This document shows positions 1 through 9,120 of a DNA stretch of 64,000 bases, piece after piece (position 1 is the stretch's first letter; every line of letters starts with the position of its first letter). The notes beneath the pieces were generated by a model. The model was not told the origin of the DNA. It ran no database searches and was given only the letters and a program-made list of their open reading frames with translations. The DNA comes from Corynebacterium propinquum DSM 44285 (GTDB lineage: Bacteria > Actinomycetota > Actinomycetes > Mycobacteriales > Mycobacteriaceae), in NCBI RefSeq assembly GCF_000375525.1, contig NZ_AQXC01000005.1, positions 83,788 through 147,787 on the forward strand, written 5' to 3'. The position numbers were made by a program, and so were the translations under genes.

Positions 1-564
1 ACTTTCAGCTCGCAAAATTGACGACGTGAGAGTACTTGCTACTGAGTCATGCAAAGAATGAATAGTTGCCCGGCGGTGACGTTCCAACGCTGCTTCGAAG
101 CGAACGCGTTCAGCTTCGTGATTACGTTCTCTGGCGCCATGAATGTACCCGCCTATCAGTGGGGCGAAAAGAAATATAGCTAACAAAGCGCTACCCATGA
201 GGGCTTCAAAAACGATTTTCTTGTTCTCGAGGTCTATAGTTGCGAATATTAGGATCACTAGTGCATACACGATACCCCAGCGGGGGTACCCTTTGTAGCC
301 GAGTACACCCGCGACAATTCCGATGCTCACTGGCGTAATAATGCTTCCGAGGTCGTTGAACAACGAGATTGCGACGGTAATAAAAACCATGGTCAACGCT
401 GATATGGCTGGAGTACGGGGCACAGCGATTACAGCACAAAGGCTTGCTAGCACAATTGCGATTTCGGCTAGTGAGCTGTCGGCGGCAGCACTCACGAAAA
501 CCGTTAAAGTCAAGATAGCGAGCGTGAAATACCACGCCGTCACCGGAATTACATTATAGCGCAT
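1..564 (-). CDS. Sensor histidine kinase, N-terminal part (runs off left edge)
   Basis: The minus strand is open from an ATG at 564 to the window edge, 188 codons with no stop. The start reads MRYNVIPVTAWYFTLAILTL, followed by about five hydrophobic segments to residue ~135. A charged helix (RERNHEAERVRFEAALERHRR) comes next, then IHSLHDSVASTLTS. The LHDxVAxxL pattern is the phospho-acceptor region of HisKA_3 (NarL/DesK-type) sensor kinases, with the His of LHD as the phosphorylated residue. The ATPase domain and any response regulator lie outside the window. It would sense a signal at the membrane and phosphorylate a LuxR-type regulator; the signal is unknown. There is no clear ribosome binding site before 564, so the start is approximate. 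It is divergent from the surface protein gene at 1087. Confidence 0.8.
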   Translation of the reverse strand, partial: MRYNVIPVTAWYFTLAILTLTVFVSAAADSSLAEIAIVLASLCAVIAVPRTPAISALTMVFITVAISLFNDLGSIITPVSIGIVAGVLGYKGYPRWGIVYALVILIFATIDLENKKIVFEALMGSALLAIFLFAPLIGGYIHGARERNHEAERVRFEAALERHRRATIHSLHDSVASTLTSSILRAES

Positions 565-1086
565 AGCTAAAAGAGTTCGACCTTCCGCATAAAGCAGCCT
601 TTTACAGAATTGGTTTGGGACTACTTACCGTATGTTCAGAATCTTGCCCACATTCTCATTCACTTGACAGCGCTGGGATACCTCGAGTTAGTAGGCTTTG
701 GTGATCATAATTATCACCAAGAAATATACCTGACCGACTGAAATTGTCCTCGCTTAGCAACACGTAGTTTGCCATAGTTCAATTCGCTTAGGAAGAGAAC
801 AAACCGAAGCGCATCCGAACTACCCCTCCGCAATAAGAACGGCCATGCCAGGGAATATTGCTGCTGAATTCAGGTTCGATATCACCCGACACGTGATTTA
901 CAGATGAAACTGACTGCCATCACAGTGCCCCTACGCCCAGCTATTCACCATCAGACATCTAGTGCACAGAGTGTTCAACATCACCAAGGTTGGCCTGGCT
1001 TAAGTTCACAAACTAAGGCTAACCTTTAACTGATTTTCAATAGAGTTTCACTCTATTCCCACTTCCTTGAAAGGATTGCTCTTACT
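565..1086. promoter_or_regulatory. Intergenic region with perfect palindrome 1039-1057
   Basis: No gene is visible in these 522 bases between two divergent genes. A perfect inverted repeat AATAGAGT-TTC-ACTCTATT lies at 1039-1057, about 30 bases before the GTG start at 1087 and just upstream of the GAAAGGA ribosome binding site. Around 1009-1028 the stretch CTAAGGCTAACCTTTA resembles half of a DtxR-type iron box (about 12 of 19 positions). TTTAACTGATTTTCA at 1026-1040 weakly resembles the Zur-like boxes upstream of the surface proteins at 36.6 and 39.7 kb. The palindrome is certain; the factor that would bind it is not. Confidence 0.45.
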
Positions 1087-4002
1087 GTGAACAATAATCG
1101 GCGCCTCTGGATGCAGGTAACGGTGGCAGGTTTAACCTCTCTGTCGCTTGGTTTCGGCACACTCACTCCCGCACACGCACAAGAGTTTTCTGCTCCTCCT
1201 GCTGCTCAGGAGCCACAAGCCTCGACCGAGGACCAAGATACTTCCCGCGCAGAAGGTCCGAAGCTGACCGGAGTGCTCGCCGAAGCACGCTTGATCACTG
1301 CTGAATGGTCTCATGCGCCTGCAGATTTTGGCACTGAGTATTACCAAGTCCAACTTTTGGAAGTAAAAAATGGGCAGCCGCAAACAATTCGGCCTATCAA
1401 AGATGAATTTGTCTCTAATCATTCGACTCGTCACCAGTTCGCCGGTGTAGCGCCAGGTGATTACGTTGTCCGAGTTTTCGCCGTCCGTAAAGCTGTTAAC
1501 TCCCAGTTCAGCCAATCACACGTCGTATCCATCAGTGACAAGTCGCAAGTTCCTGAAGCTCCCCATAAGCCATATCTGCAGGTAAAAAAGAATAAAACTG
1601 CCCGCGTCGAGTGGGACCGTCGATCTTCCGGCACTACTAGAATTCACACCTACGTTGTAAAACTGCGTCCAGACGACGGTTCCGCAGTGTTGGAGCAAAA
1701 AGTCACCGGCACCAGCACCTATCCAGACAACTTTGCAGAATTCCCGAACCTCAAAGCCGGAGTCTCCTACACCGCTACCGTAGAAGCACAGAGCGCGTCC
1801 GGAAATTCTCGACCTTCCGAAACCAGTTTGCCCCTCACCATTTCAGAAGATCCTGCCCCGCAATTCACGCTTGACACTGACACCATCGACCTCGCAAAAG
1901 GCGGAGAATTCACTGTATCTGGCTCTGGATACACTGGTCCAGCAGCAAAAGAGGGCGTCTACATCGTATTCTGGGCAGCCTCCAAATGGACCCCAGGAGA
2001 ACTGCCTCGCGACATCGAGAAGAAAGGTGTCTCAGTTCTCGTCAAACCTGATGAAATCAAAGACGGTGCTTTCACCAAGAAGATTCAGATCAAACCAGGT
2101 GAAATTAACCTTGCCCAAGGTGATTCCTACCAGGTCGGCACCTTGGCAGGCGGAAACATGTTGCCAATTGACCGTCGCCTAGATCTTGCGGAGCGAGTGA
2201 ATTTGGTTTCGCAGTCTTTGTCGGAGGTCAACGCGACTGCCGAGAATCAGACGGTTAAAGCCGAGTGGAAATTAGCTGAAAATGACAAGCGTGGCTCTAG
2301 TATCCGAATCACGCTGTATCGCGAGGATGGTGACCAATACAAGTATGTCAACCACCTTGACCAGGGACCTCAGGTCTCTAGTGCTCAGTTCGTTGGACGA
2401 GAACCAGGCGTCTACCGAGTAGGCGTGAAAGCAAACTTGAGCACTGATTTCTTCGGTCCCGATCAATGGACCGAAGAAAAATTCAGCGATTCCGTCACCG
2501 TGGTCGACCCTGACGCTCCGCAGCCACCAGCTGCGAAGCCTGCACCTGCTCCTTCCAAACCCGAAAAGCCAGCCACCCCGCCCAAACCATCGAAGCCATC
2601 CAAGCCCTCCACCTCTGAGAAGCCGGCAACTTCCACACTGAAAACCCCTGATGCCCCGCGCATCAGCCCGGCATCGGCGAAGGACTATTCCAAGGCCGGT
2701 TTGTTCTACTCGCTAGCTGGCTACGAGGACATCACGAAAGTTGAAGCTCGCCTGGTGCCTGTCGACGACAAAGGCAACCAGGAAAGCGACGACTTCATCA
2801 CCCCAAGTGAAATCGCCAACGGCTACGCCGAGTTCACCGGACTGAAGAAAGGTCAGCGCTACCGCGGTCAGATCAAGGTCATCACCGAAAAAGGCGAAAC
2901 CGAGTGGTCTGCATATTCCGGAATCTTCCTGTCAGAAACCCCAGAACAAGGCATCGACCCTGACTTGACCCTGTTCCCAGAGACGCCGCTGGATAGCCGC
3001 AAAACAAACACGATCACCGTCAACGGCACCGGCTACTTGAACGGCAAAGAGATGAATCTCTATGTCCTGGAAAGCACCGATGTCCCTGACGACGGTAGGT
3101 TCACCGCCGACACCGCCAAGAAAGCCCTGGCTTCTACGACGGCTAAGGTCACCAATGGTAAGTTCTCGCAGAACCTGGAAATCCCAGCTAACACGCTGAA
3201 CCCGAAGAAAAAATACTTCGTGGCAAGCGTCGACAAGCACGGCAACCACGAATACGACTCCGCCGTTCTACTCAAAGTCAAAGACGGGGCAGTTGCCACT
3301 CCGACACTGGATGTTTCCACAACGACGGTGAATGCTGCCACGGGTGGTGACATTACTGTCCGCGGTGCGGGGTTCGTCGGCGAAGGCGCCTCGCAGGGTG
3401 TCTATGTTGCGGTGTATAAGAAATCGCAGTGGAACGTCGGCAAGTCTGCACCGGTGGGCCGTCCAGTTGCCGCCGAATGGGTGCAGATGCGCGAGCTGAA
3501 CAACGGCAGCTTCGTCAAGACAATCAACATTCCGGGCAACGCTTTGGATCCGAATGAGCAGTATGTGATCGGCACGCTGGCTGCACATGCGTTGTCGCAA
3601 ACTAACCGCGAGCTCGATACAGCCCAGGATCTCGTCGTCACCAACGGGCCGGTAGCTCCAGCGGCTCCGGGAACTCCAGGTGTTCCAGAAGCACCAACCA
3701 ACCCAGGCGCACCAGGCGAAACCCCAGGCCAGGCTCCGGAGATGACTCCACCAAGCAACACCCCGGAAACACAGCCAGAGACGAAACCAGAAACCACACC
3801 AGAGCCGACACCAAGCATCCCGCCAACCCAAAAGTCGACCAACAATTGGCTCACCGCAATCGCTGCTATCGGCGGAATCGGTTTGGTATTCGCAGGCATC
3901 GGTGCCGCGCTGCAGGGATTGCGTCATAACGTCCCGGTTGTCAATGAATTCCTGACCAGCGCGGAACGCTTCTTCCAGAACCTCTTCGGAGGGCGCCGCT
4001 AA
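1087..4002 (+). CDS. Large surface-anchored fibronectin-like protein
   Basis: 971 aa from a GTG start with GAAAGGA ahead of it. A Sec signal peptide ends near AHA-Q (residue ~31). Two fibronectin-III-like domains follow (about 58-150 and 155-255), then a domain beginning PQFTLDTDTIDLAKGGEFTV (about 258-370) built around GxGYTGxAxxxGVYIxFW. Further fibronectin-like segments and a Pro/Lys linker come next. A second copy of the GxGFxGxGxxxGVYVAVY domain lies at about 738-855. The C-terminus is a Pro/Glu/Thr-rich wall-spanning stretch, one transmembrane helix (about 917-940) and a short basic tail, with no LPXTG. It is probably a membrane-anchored protein that crosses the cell wall, perhaps an adhesin. 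Its stop overlaps the protease start by one base, so the two are co-transcribed and may act together. The ligand is unknown. Confidence 0.75.
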   Translation: MNNNRRLWMQVTVAGLTSLSLGFGTLTPAHAQEFSAPPAAQEPQASTEDQDTSRAEGPKLTGVLAEARLITAEWSHAPADFGTEYYQVQLLEVKNGQPQTIRPIKDEFVSNHSTRHQFAGVAPGDYVVRVFAVRKAVNSQFSQSHVVSISDKSQVPEAPHKPYLQVKKNKTARVEWDRRSSGTTRIHTYVVKLRPDDGSAVLEQKVTGTSTYPDNFAEFPNLKAGVSYTATVEAQSASGNSRPSETSLPLTISEDPAPQFTLDTDTIDLAKGGEFTVSGSGYTGPAAKEGVYIVFWAASKWTPGELPRDIEKKGVSVLVKPDEIKDGAFTKKIQIKPGEINLAQGDSYQVGTLAGGNMLPIDRRLDLAERVNLVSQSLSEVNATAENQTVKAEWKLAENDKRGSSIRITLYREDGDQYKYVNHLDQGPQVSSAQFVGREPGVYRVGVKANLSTDFFGPDQWTEEKFSDSVTVVDPDAPQPPAAKPAPAPSKPEKPATPPKPSKPSKPSTSEKPATSTLKTPDAPRISPASAKDYSKAGLFYSLAGYEDITKVEARLVPVDDKGNQESDDFITPSEIANGYAEFTGLKKGQRYRGQIKVITEKGETEWSAYSGIFLSETPEQGIDPDLTLFPETPLDSRKTNTITVNGTGYLNGKEMNLYVLESTDVPDDGRFTADTAKKALASTTAKVTNGKFSQNLEIPANTLNPKKKYFVASVDKHGNHEYDSAVLLKVKDGAVATPTLDVSTTTVNAATGGDITVRGAGFVGEGASQGVYVAVYKKSQWNVGKSAPVGRPVAAEWVQMRELNNGSFVKTINIPGNALDPNEQYVIGTLAAHALSQTNRELDTAQDLVVTNGPVAPAAPGTPGVPEAPTNPGAPGETPGQAPEMTPPSNTPETQPETKPETTPEPTPSIPPTQKSTNNWLTAIAAIGGIGLVFAGIGAALQGLRHNVPVVNEFLTSAERFFQNLFGGRR

Positions 4003-5033
4003 TGCTCACGCACACACCAACTGCGGCACCTGCTCGCAGTCAGAAGCGAGCCGGACGCCTGCTGCTCACGGCCTGTCTGGCCGCCGGGGTGCTCAGCGGA
4101 ACTTTCCACCTCGGTGGTGAGAGTATCGCCGCTGCGCAATCTAGCTTTGGATCCAGCAATGCCCCGTGGCAATCCTTCCGTCCTGCTCCCGCGCCGAAGC
4201 CTGCACCACAACCACAGCCGGCACCTGCGCCGAAAGATCCGGCTCCACAGCCGCTGCCAAAACTGCCGCAGATGCCGCCGGTGCAAGACCCTGCCCAGCC
4301 CGAACAGCAACCGAAGGTTGTCGAAAAGATCACTAAGGTTCCGATCTTCAGCCGTGAGCAAAACATCGATTGGCATGAGGTCGGCGGGCAAAAGATCTAC
4401 GCCGAAGGTGAAGCTTTTCAATTCCTCGAGAATCCCGGAAAGATCACCCCAGGTGCGCGCATCACGAATACCCGGCTGGGATCGTATTGTTCGGTGGGAT
4501 GGATCGTCGAAAAGAATGGCGAGCAGTTCATCCTGACCGCCGGGCATTGTGGCCGGGAAGGCGATGTCTTCAGCATGGAAGATCCTGAGGGCAGGCAGCA
4601 CGTGGTGGGAACGATGACGTATTCAGAGTTTCAAAACCACGGCGACATCGGGCGCTACGACAAAGGGCTGATCAAAATCGACAATCCCGCGATGGTGGAT
4701 GCCCGGGTGCAGCTGTTTTGGAAAAACCAGCAGATGACCACCGCTACGGTGCAGAACACCAACTGGACGGAAGAGCACAAGCCACGGCTGTGCCGAATGG
4801 GCGCGCGAACTGGTCTTTCGTGCGGGCCATACTATGGCCTCGGCGCTGACGGGCAGTTGATTTACAACGCGATTTCTCTGCCCGGCGACTCCGGCGGACC
4901 GGTTTTTGCCACCCACAACGGCAACGTCTTCCCGGTGGGTATCGTCTCGGGTGGTTTGAAAGAAGATGCTATCCATCAGGTTGCGCAACCGATTGCGCAA
5001 TTCCTTAACGACGGCGGCTACAGGCTGCTGTAG
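4002..5033 (+). CDS. Secreted trypsin-like serine protease (S1 family)
   Basis: 343 aa. The start ATG overlaps the stop of the upstream surface protein (TAATG). The signal peptide has a twin-basic n-region and a hydrophobic core, with likely cleavage near AAAQ (residue ~46). A Pro/Ala/Lys-rich linker runs to ~105. The S1 catalytic triad is visible: His182 in LTAGHCG, Asp220 in RYDKGLIKID and Ser297 in GDSGGPVF. Cysteines flank the His motif and lie before the Ser motif, as in secreted chymotrypsin-fold enzymes. The Pro-rich linker suggests a protease held at or near the wall; it has no C-terminal membrane anchor. Tight coupling to the surface protein suggests that it processes or cooperates with it (inference). 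The family call is firm and the substrate unknown. Confidence 0.88.
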   Translation: MLTHTPTAAPARSQKRAGRLLLTACLAAGVLSGTFHLGGESIAAAQSSFGSSNAPWQSFRPAPAPKPAPQPQPAPAPKDPAPQPLPKLPQMPPVQDPAQPEQQPKVVEKITKVPIFSREQNIDWHEVGGQKIYAEGEAFQFLENPGKITPGARITNTRLGSYCSVGWIVEKNGEQFILTAGHCGREGDVFSMEDPEGRQHVVGTMTYSEFQNHGDIGRYDKGLIKIDNPAMVDARVQLFWKNQQMTTATVQNTNWTEEHKPRLCRMGARTGLSCGPYYGLGADGQLIYNAISLPGDSGGPVFATHNGNVFPVGIVSGGLKEDAIHQVAQPIAQFLNDGGYRLL

Positions 5034-5086
5034 CTCAGCGCAGAAGCTTTCGGGTTGTAATTAAAATTGGGGTAGATCCTTCCCGG

Positions 5087-5155
5087 CCCCACCCCGATTC
5101 CAGTACCAGCCATGCCATGATGCCGGGTGGCAACTAAAACAACCACCCGGCCTCC
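5087..5155. repeat. 69-bp direct repeat, copy A, with terminator-like hairpin
   Basis: This segment is base-for-base the same as 10401-10469. It contains a 9-bp perfect stem, GCCGGGTGG (5122-5130) with CCACCCGGC (5143-5151), and a 12-base loop. It can end transcription of the protease gene. The IS3 element begins three bases after it. Together the two copies bracket the IS and the peptide cassette. The right half matches the 3' end of ogt (11860 onward), so the repeat derives from the ogt end. Confidence 0.9.
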
Positions 5156-5191
5156 TCTGAAGCGTCCCCGGGTTTTGTTCCGTTTAAGTAG

Positions 5192-5522
5192 ATGGGAAAA
5201 TCTGGAACATGCCAAGGAAAATTTGACCAGGATGCAAAGGACCGAGTGGTCCGTCTCGTGGAAGACCGCATCTTGGCGGAAAATATGTCGATGCAATCCG
5301 CGTGCCAGGCAGTAGCCCCAAAGCTGGGGGTTTCATGGCACACAGCAAAACAATGGACGCAAGCCGTTCGACGCGAAGGACGTGTTGTCGAACGCATGCC
5401 AGAGGATATGCAAGCCGAAATCTCCAGGCTGCGACGTAAAAACCACAAGCTACGAGATACCAACGAACTGTTGACGGCTGCTTCAGCTTTTTCGCATCGG
5501 AACCAGACCCAAAACGTCGGAA

Positions 5523-5542
<20 letters not shown>
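5192..5542 (+). pseudogene. IS3-family transposase OrfA (helix-turn-helix), 3' end frameshifted
   Basis: 116 codons. An N-terminal helix-turn-helix (QDAKDRVVRLVEDRI ... KLGVSWHTAKQW, about residues 9-55) is followed by a leucine-zipper-like helix ending NELLTAASAF. Intact relatives continue FFASELDPxR after this point. Here one T appears to be missing from the run at about 5490, so the last ~17 residues are read in the wrong frame. OrfA normally binds the IS ends and takes part in making the OrfAB fusion. Probably non-functional. Confidence 0.75.
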
Positions 5543-6446
<904 letters not shown>

Positions 6447-6468
6447 GAACAAAACCCGGGGCACTTCA

Positions 6469-6741
6469 CCAGCTGCCGACCAGGCTACGCACCCATAAAA
6501 TAACTCTCCCACACGCGTATCTGGACCCAACCCCCGCCCAAATAGACCAAAAATCCAAGCCCGTTTGGATCACCTCAACTTGACAAAGCACACAGCTCAA
6601 TTCATGTTTTATCCTCTCCGACCAGAGGAACATAAGAAGAAATAATCAACTCAATCTGAGATTTAAAACCAAATCACCACCTAGTGTGAGACAAATCATG
6701 TATGCTGGTCATCAGTCAAGCTAAACAAGGAGGTGTAGTCC
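6469..6741 (+). promoter_or_regulatory. Upstream region of the peptide cassette: promoter candidates, 6-bp inverted repeat, strong ribosome binding site
   Basis: No gene is seen here. TTGACA at 6580-6585 is an exact -35 hexamer, but the matching -10 (CATGTT at 17 bases) is poor. A second -10 candidate, TATGCT at 6701-6706, is preceded by TG but lacks a good -35. TCCTCT-CCGACC-AGAGGA (6612-6629) is a perfect 6-bp inverted repeat that could be an operator. AAGGAGGTG at 6727-6735 is complementary to the 16S 3' end over nine bases and sits six bases before the peptide start. Base composition changes to AT-rich here. Confidence 0.5.
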
Positions 6742-6804
6742 ATGATTATCAACATTGAAGAAAAGGATGTTGAGCTAGTTGAAGCTCTTGTTCACCGCTG
6801 CTAA
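6742..6804 (+). CDS. Candidate RiPP precursor peptide, 20 aa, C-terminal Cys
   Basis: The reading frame is MIINIEEKDVELVEALVHRC followed by TAA. The near-ideal AAGGAGGTG six bases upstream is the best ribosome binding site in the region, which argues that this tiny frame is really translated, and at a high level. It is immediately upstream of an MccB/ThiF-like adenylating enzyme, the position of mccA in microcin C clusters. The acidic amphipathic helix-like stretch (residues 5-17) could be the leader recognised by the enzyme's N-terminal domain, and the C-terminal VHRC or its terminal carboxylate the modified part. Known MccA peptides end in Asn, and the pantocin precursor supplies an internal Glu-Glu-Asn. 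A terminal Cys fits neither. A leader-peptide or attenuator role is the main alternative. Confidence 0.65.
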   Translation: MIINIEEKDVELVEALVHRC

Positions 6805-6827
6805 AGCAGTAAACAATACTTAAGGCT

Positions 6828-6862
6828 GGGTGTCGGCTACTACAGGCGGTCGACACCCTTTT
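6828..6862 (+). terminator. Attenuator-like hairpin between peptide and ThiF genes
   Basis: GGGTGTCG (6828-6835) pairs perfectly with CGACACCC (6851-6858) across a 15-base loop and is followed by TTTT. With an 8-bp stem and a short U-run it should end only part of the transcripts, giving much more peptide mRNA than enzyme mRNA. It lies after the peptide stop and before the ThiF ribosome binding site. Confidence 0.6.
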
Positions 6863-6874
6863 AGAAAGGATGTA

Positions 6875-7843
6875 ATGGCCGAAGTTCAATATATACTGTC
6901 GCCACGATGGACAGTATCGGCAAGCGGAAAGCAACTGAAACTACAGTCTGAGAGTAAACAACTCAAACTGGAGTTAACTGAAAGCGCTGAACCAATTAGA
7001 GAATTACTCACTAAGAAAAGCCTGAATTTAAACGAATTTGACAAGAATTTAATTGAATTACTAGTGTCACACTCAGTTATTGTACGGAAGCTCACACATA
7101 GTTGTCCAGCAACAGAACGCCAGTTCATCTACTGGTCTGCTTTTTCCACTCTGGACTGCAGGCAGGAGAAATTACATAATCTTAGTGATATGCACGTGAC
7201 TATAATCGGATTAGGTGGTATAGGCACTGTAGTGGCCAGGCTTTTAGCTGGTGGAGGGATAAAGCGGTTTACTTTTATCGATGGAGATTCTGTTGAGGAA
7301 AGCAACTTAAATCGTCAAATATTATTCAATAATAAAGATATAGGAGCCTCTAAGGTTGACAGTGCCCGGAGAAACCTTATTAGCACATTCCCTGAGCTAA
7401 ATATAGAAACAAATGTAACAGATTATTTAGGCCAAAAACCAAACTCTATTTTCAATACCGAAACTGATTTTGTACTTGTGGCTTTCGACGGGCCAACACT
7501 GACCACCCCTCTTATGCTATTAGACGAGCTTTGGGAATCAAAAATAGACTGCGCTTTCGCCTTTACTGGATTCGATAAAACATATGCTTCACCTATCTAC
7601 AGCCGACAATTTTCGTCCTGGTCACCTAAAGAGTCGTTTGATGTGCGTAATGATATATCCGGTCGTAGTCCCATTCAAGCCTCTTCATCGACCAATAATG
7701 CTTATGTGTCAGCACTTCTAGCAGAGCAAATGCTATTTCACTTGACCGGACTATACGAAGAGGTTGAATACGATAAGGTGCTAGTTTCCACTCGGCGACA
7801 AGGCTACCCATCTTTTGCACTAACGGAACAGATTTACTTATGA
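6875..7843 (+). CDS. E1/ThiF/MccB-like peptide-adenylating enzyme
   Basis: 322 aa. I take ATG 6875, with GAAAGGA just ahead, rather than the longer GTG frame from 6830, which would run through the hairpin. Residues ~1-90 form a small mixed domain like the peptide-clamp/RRE domain of MccB. Residues ~105-300 are a ThiF fold: GLGGIG (112-117) for ATP, FIDGDSVEESNLNRQ with D136, D138, N144, N146, R147 and Q148, Lys160 in GASK, and AFDGP (204-208) at the usual CxDxx position. Only three scattered Cys are present, so there is no CxxC zinc site and no obvious catalytic Cys: an adenylating enzyme rather than a ubiquitin-type transfer enzyme. By family it would activate a carboxylate or carboxamide of the 20-aa peptide with ATP. 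It overlaps the next gene by ATGA. Confidence 0.85.
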   Translation: MAEVQYILSPRWTVSASGKQLKLQSESKQLKLELTESAEPIRELLTKKSLNLNEFDKNLIELLVSHSVIVRKLTHSCPATERQFIYWSAFSTLDCRQEKLHNLSDMHVTIIGLGGIGTVVARLLAGGGIKRFTFIDGDSVEESNLNRQILFNNKDIGASKVDSARRNLISTFPELNIETNVTDYLGQKPNSIFNTETDFVLVAFDGPTLTTPLMLLDELWESKIDCAFAFTGFDKTYASPIYSRQFSSWSPKESFDVRNDISGRSPIQASSSTNNAYVSALLAEQMLFHLTGLYEEVEYDKVLVSTRRQGYPSFALTEQIYL

Positions 7844-9096
7844 AGAACCGATTACGATTAGAGGTTGATGCAACCAGCCATCTCAAACTACCCTTAGTGG
7901 AATTCCACGATTATTTCCTAAGCACCCAGTTAGAGTTACCTTTGATTATGGAGGATTTGGATGGAAATCTAGTGCCAACGCTGCTAACTTATGGAAAGCG
8001 GATTGACAGATACCGTTGGTGTTATTCTACCGGTCCGGACTGGCCCAACAACATTGACATCGACACCGGGTTGTGCTGCATTGCAAAACACATTGCTAAA
8101 ATATGCAATGCAACCAGAAGCAACTGGGTAAGTTTATTATTAGATGAAATCGCAATAGTTAACCAGCAGTTAGTGCTTAAAACAAGGCTTCCGATAGCAG
8201 ACTTAGACACATTTATGTGCTGGCAAGGTTTTGCGATAGATAGCCTATGTAAACAACACATTGGACCATATCAACTTGAGAGACTTGATAAGCACACTGC
8301 ATTATTGAAACCTGTAAATGTAGATGCGTGTGCTTTTGAGCTTATACATACAAAAAACAGAGCTGAAGGTAGGTGCTTATACGACAAAGGACACCTAGAT
8401 ATTGGTTGGGGAATAGGGGTTCCAACGGAATTTTTTCGTAAAGACGATTCCGGGCCTTTTTCTCCTAACCATAACCAGTCACCGTTTGTTTACACATTAC
8501 AGGCTGGGGTGAACGTTCCACCAAATGAATACAAGCACATATTTAATATAATAAAGAATGCTGATACAAGCTTACCAGGAGTTTCTTCCGTTCACTCTCG
8601 TGTAATACAAGAAAATTTCACCAATCAAAATTCCCGTATTAGTGATCTTGCGGACATAGGTAATGTGAAAAGGCCCTTGTACTATACAAACTATTCGCCA
8701 AACAATGAAATGGCAGATACGATTATTGACGCTTGCGACCTCAAGTTGTCTAAAAAATTGATTAGGTATTTAGATTTGGTCCAAGGGCAAGTGGATACAT
8801 CTGATGGATACACACTATGTTTAGAGTATCCAATGTTTCCAGGGATATGGGGGAGGATTCCAAATTCAATACGCTATCTTAGTAAACAAATGGCACCGTC
8901 TAGAACACACGCCTTAGCAACAAGCCTGATTGCGCAACCAAAGGCAGATTTGGCACATGTAGTAGAGCTTGAAACCCAGATAGATGAAGAGGAACGTAAA
9001 ATTGTTCTCGGCCGTTTGGAACTCAGGTTTCGCTCGAAGTATATGATGCCAATAAGCCCTAGTGGACGCTTCCCACTATCAAATATTACTGAGTAA
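7840..9096 (+). CDS. Cytoplasmic oligopeptide-binding-protein-like (SBP_bac_5-like) protein
   Basis: 418 aa, translationally coupled to the ThiF gene (ATGA). There is no signal peptide, lipobox or membrane helix, so it should be cytoplasmic. The layout resembles family-5 solute-binding proteins and the C-terminal half of SgrR. Residues 30-56 (LELPLIMEDLDGNLVPTLLT) match the usual LFEPLxxxDxxGxxxPxLA segment, IGPYQLERLDKHTALLKPV (141-159) the GTGPYxxxxWxxxxxxxLxxN segment, and YDKGHLDIGWGIG (181-193) the LxxGExDI segment. No helix-turn-helix is seen, unlike SgrR. In this operon a peptide-binding fold suggests a cytoplasmic carrier or partner enzyme for the precursor or its product. This is inference; the match is by eye and no known modification enzyme motif is present. 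Confidence 0.6.
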   Translation: MKNRLRLEVDATSHLKLPLVEFHDYFLSTQLELPLIMEDLDGNLVPTLLTYGKRIDRYRWCYSTGPDWPNNIDIDTGLCCIAKHIAKICNATRSNWVSLLLDEIAIVNQQLVLKTRLPIADLDTFMCWQGFAIDSLCKQHIGPYQLERLDKHTALLKPVNVDACAFELIHTKNRAEGRCLYDKGHLDIGWGIGVPTEFFRKDDSGPFSPNHNQSPFVYTLQAGVNVPPNEYKHIFNIIKNADTSLPGVSSVHSRVIQENFTNQNSRISDLADIGNVKRPLYYTNYSPNNEMADTIIDACDLKLSKKLIRYLDLVQGQVDTSDGYTLCLEYPMFPGIWGRIPNSIRYLSKQMAPSRTHALATSLIAQPKADLAHVVELETQIDEEERKIVLGRLELRFRSKYMMPISPSGRFPLSNITE

Positions 9097-9120
9097 AATC
9101 TTCGACTCTAAGGAATCAAT

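Noticed and set aside
206..559. Open frames of 109 aa (minus) and 78 aa (plus) near the left edge
   Set aside because: Both are in other frames of the longer edge-spanning histidine kinase, whose membrane helices and LHDSVASTL motif are convincing.
6830..6874. A longer GTG start for the ThiF-like protein
   Set aside because: The added 15 residues would be encoded by the hairpin region and lack a ribosome binding site, whereas ATG 6875 has GAAAGGA immediately upstream.
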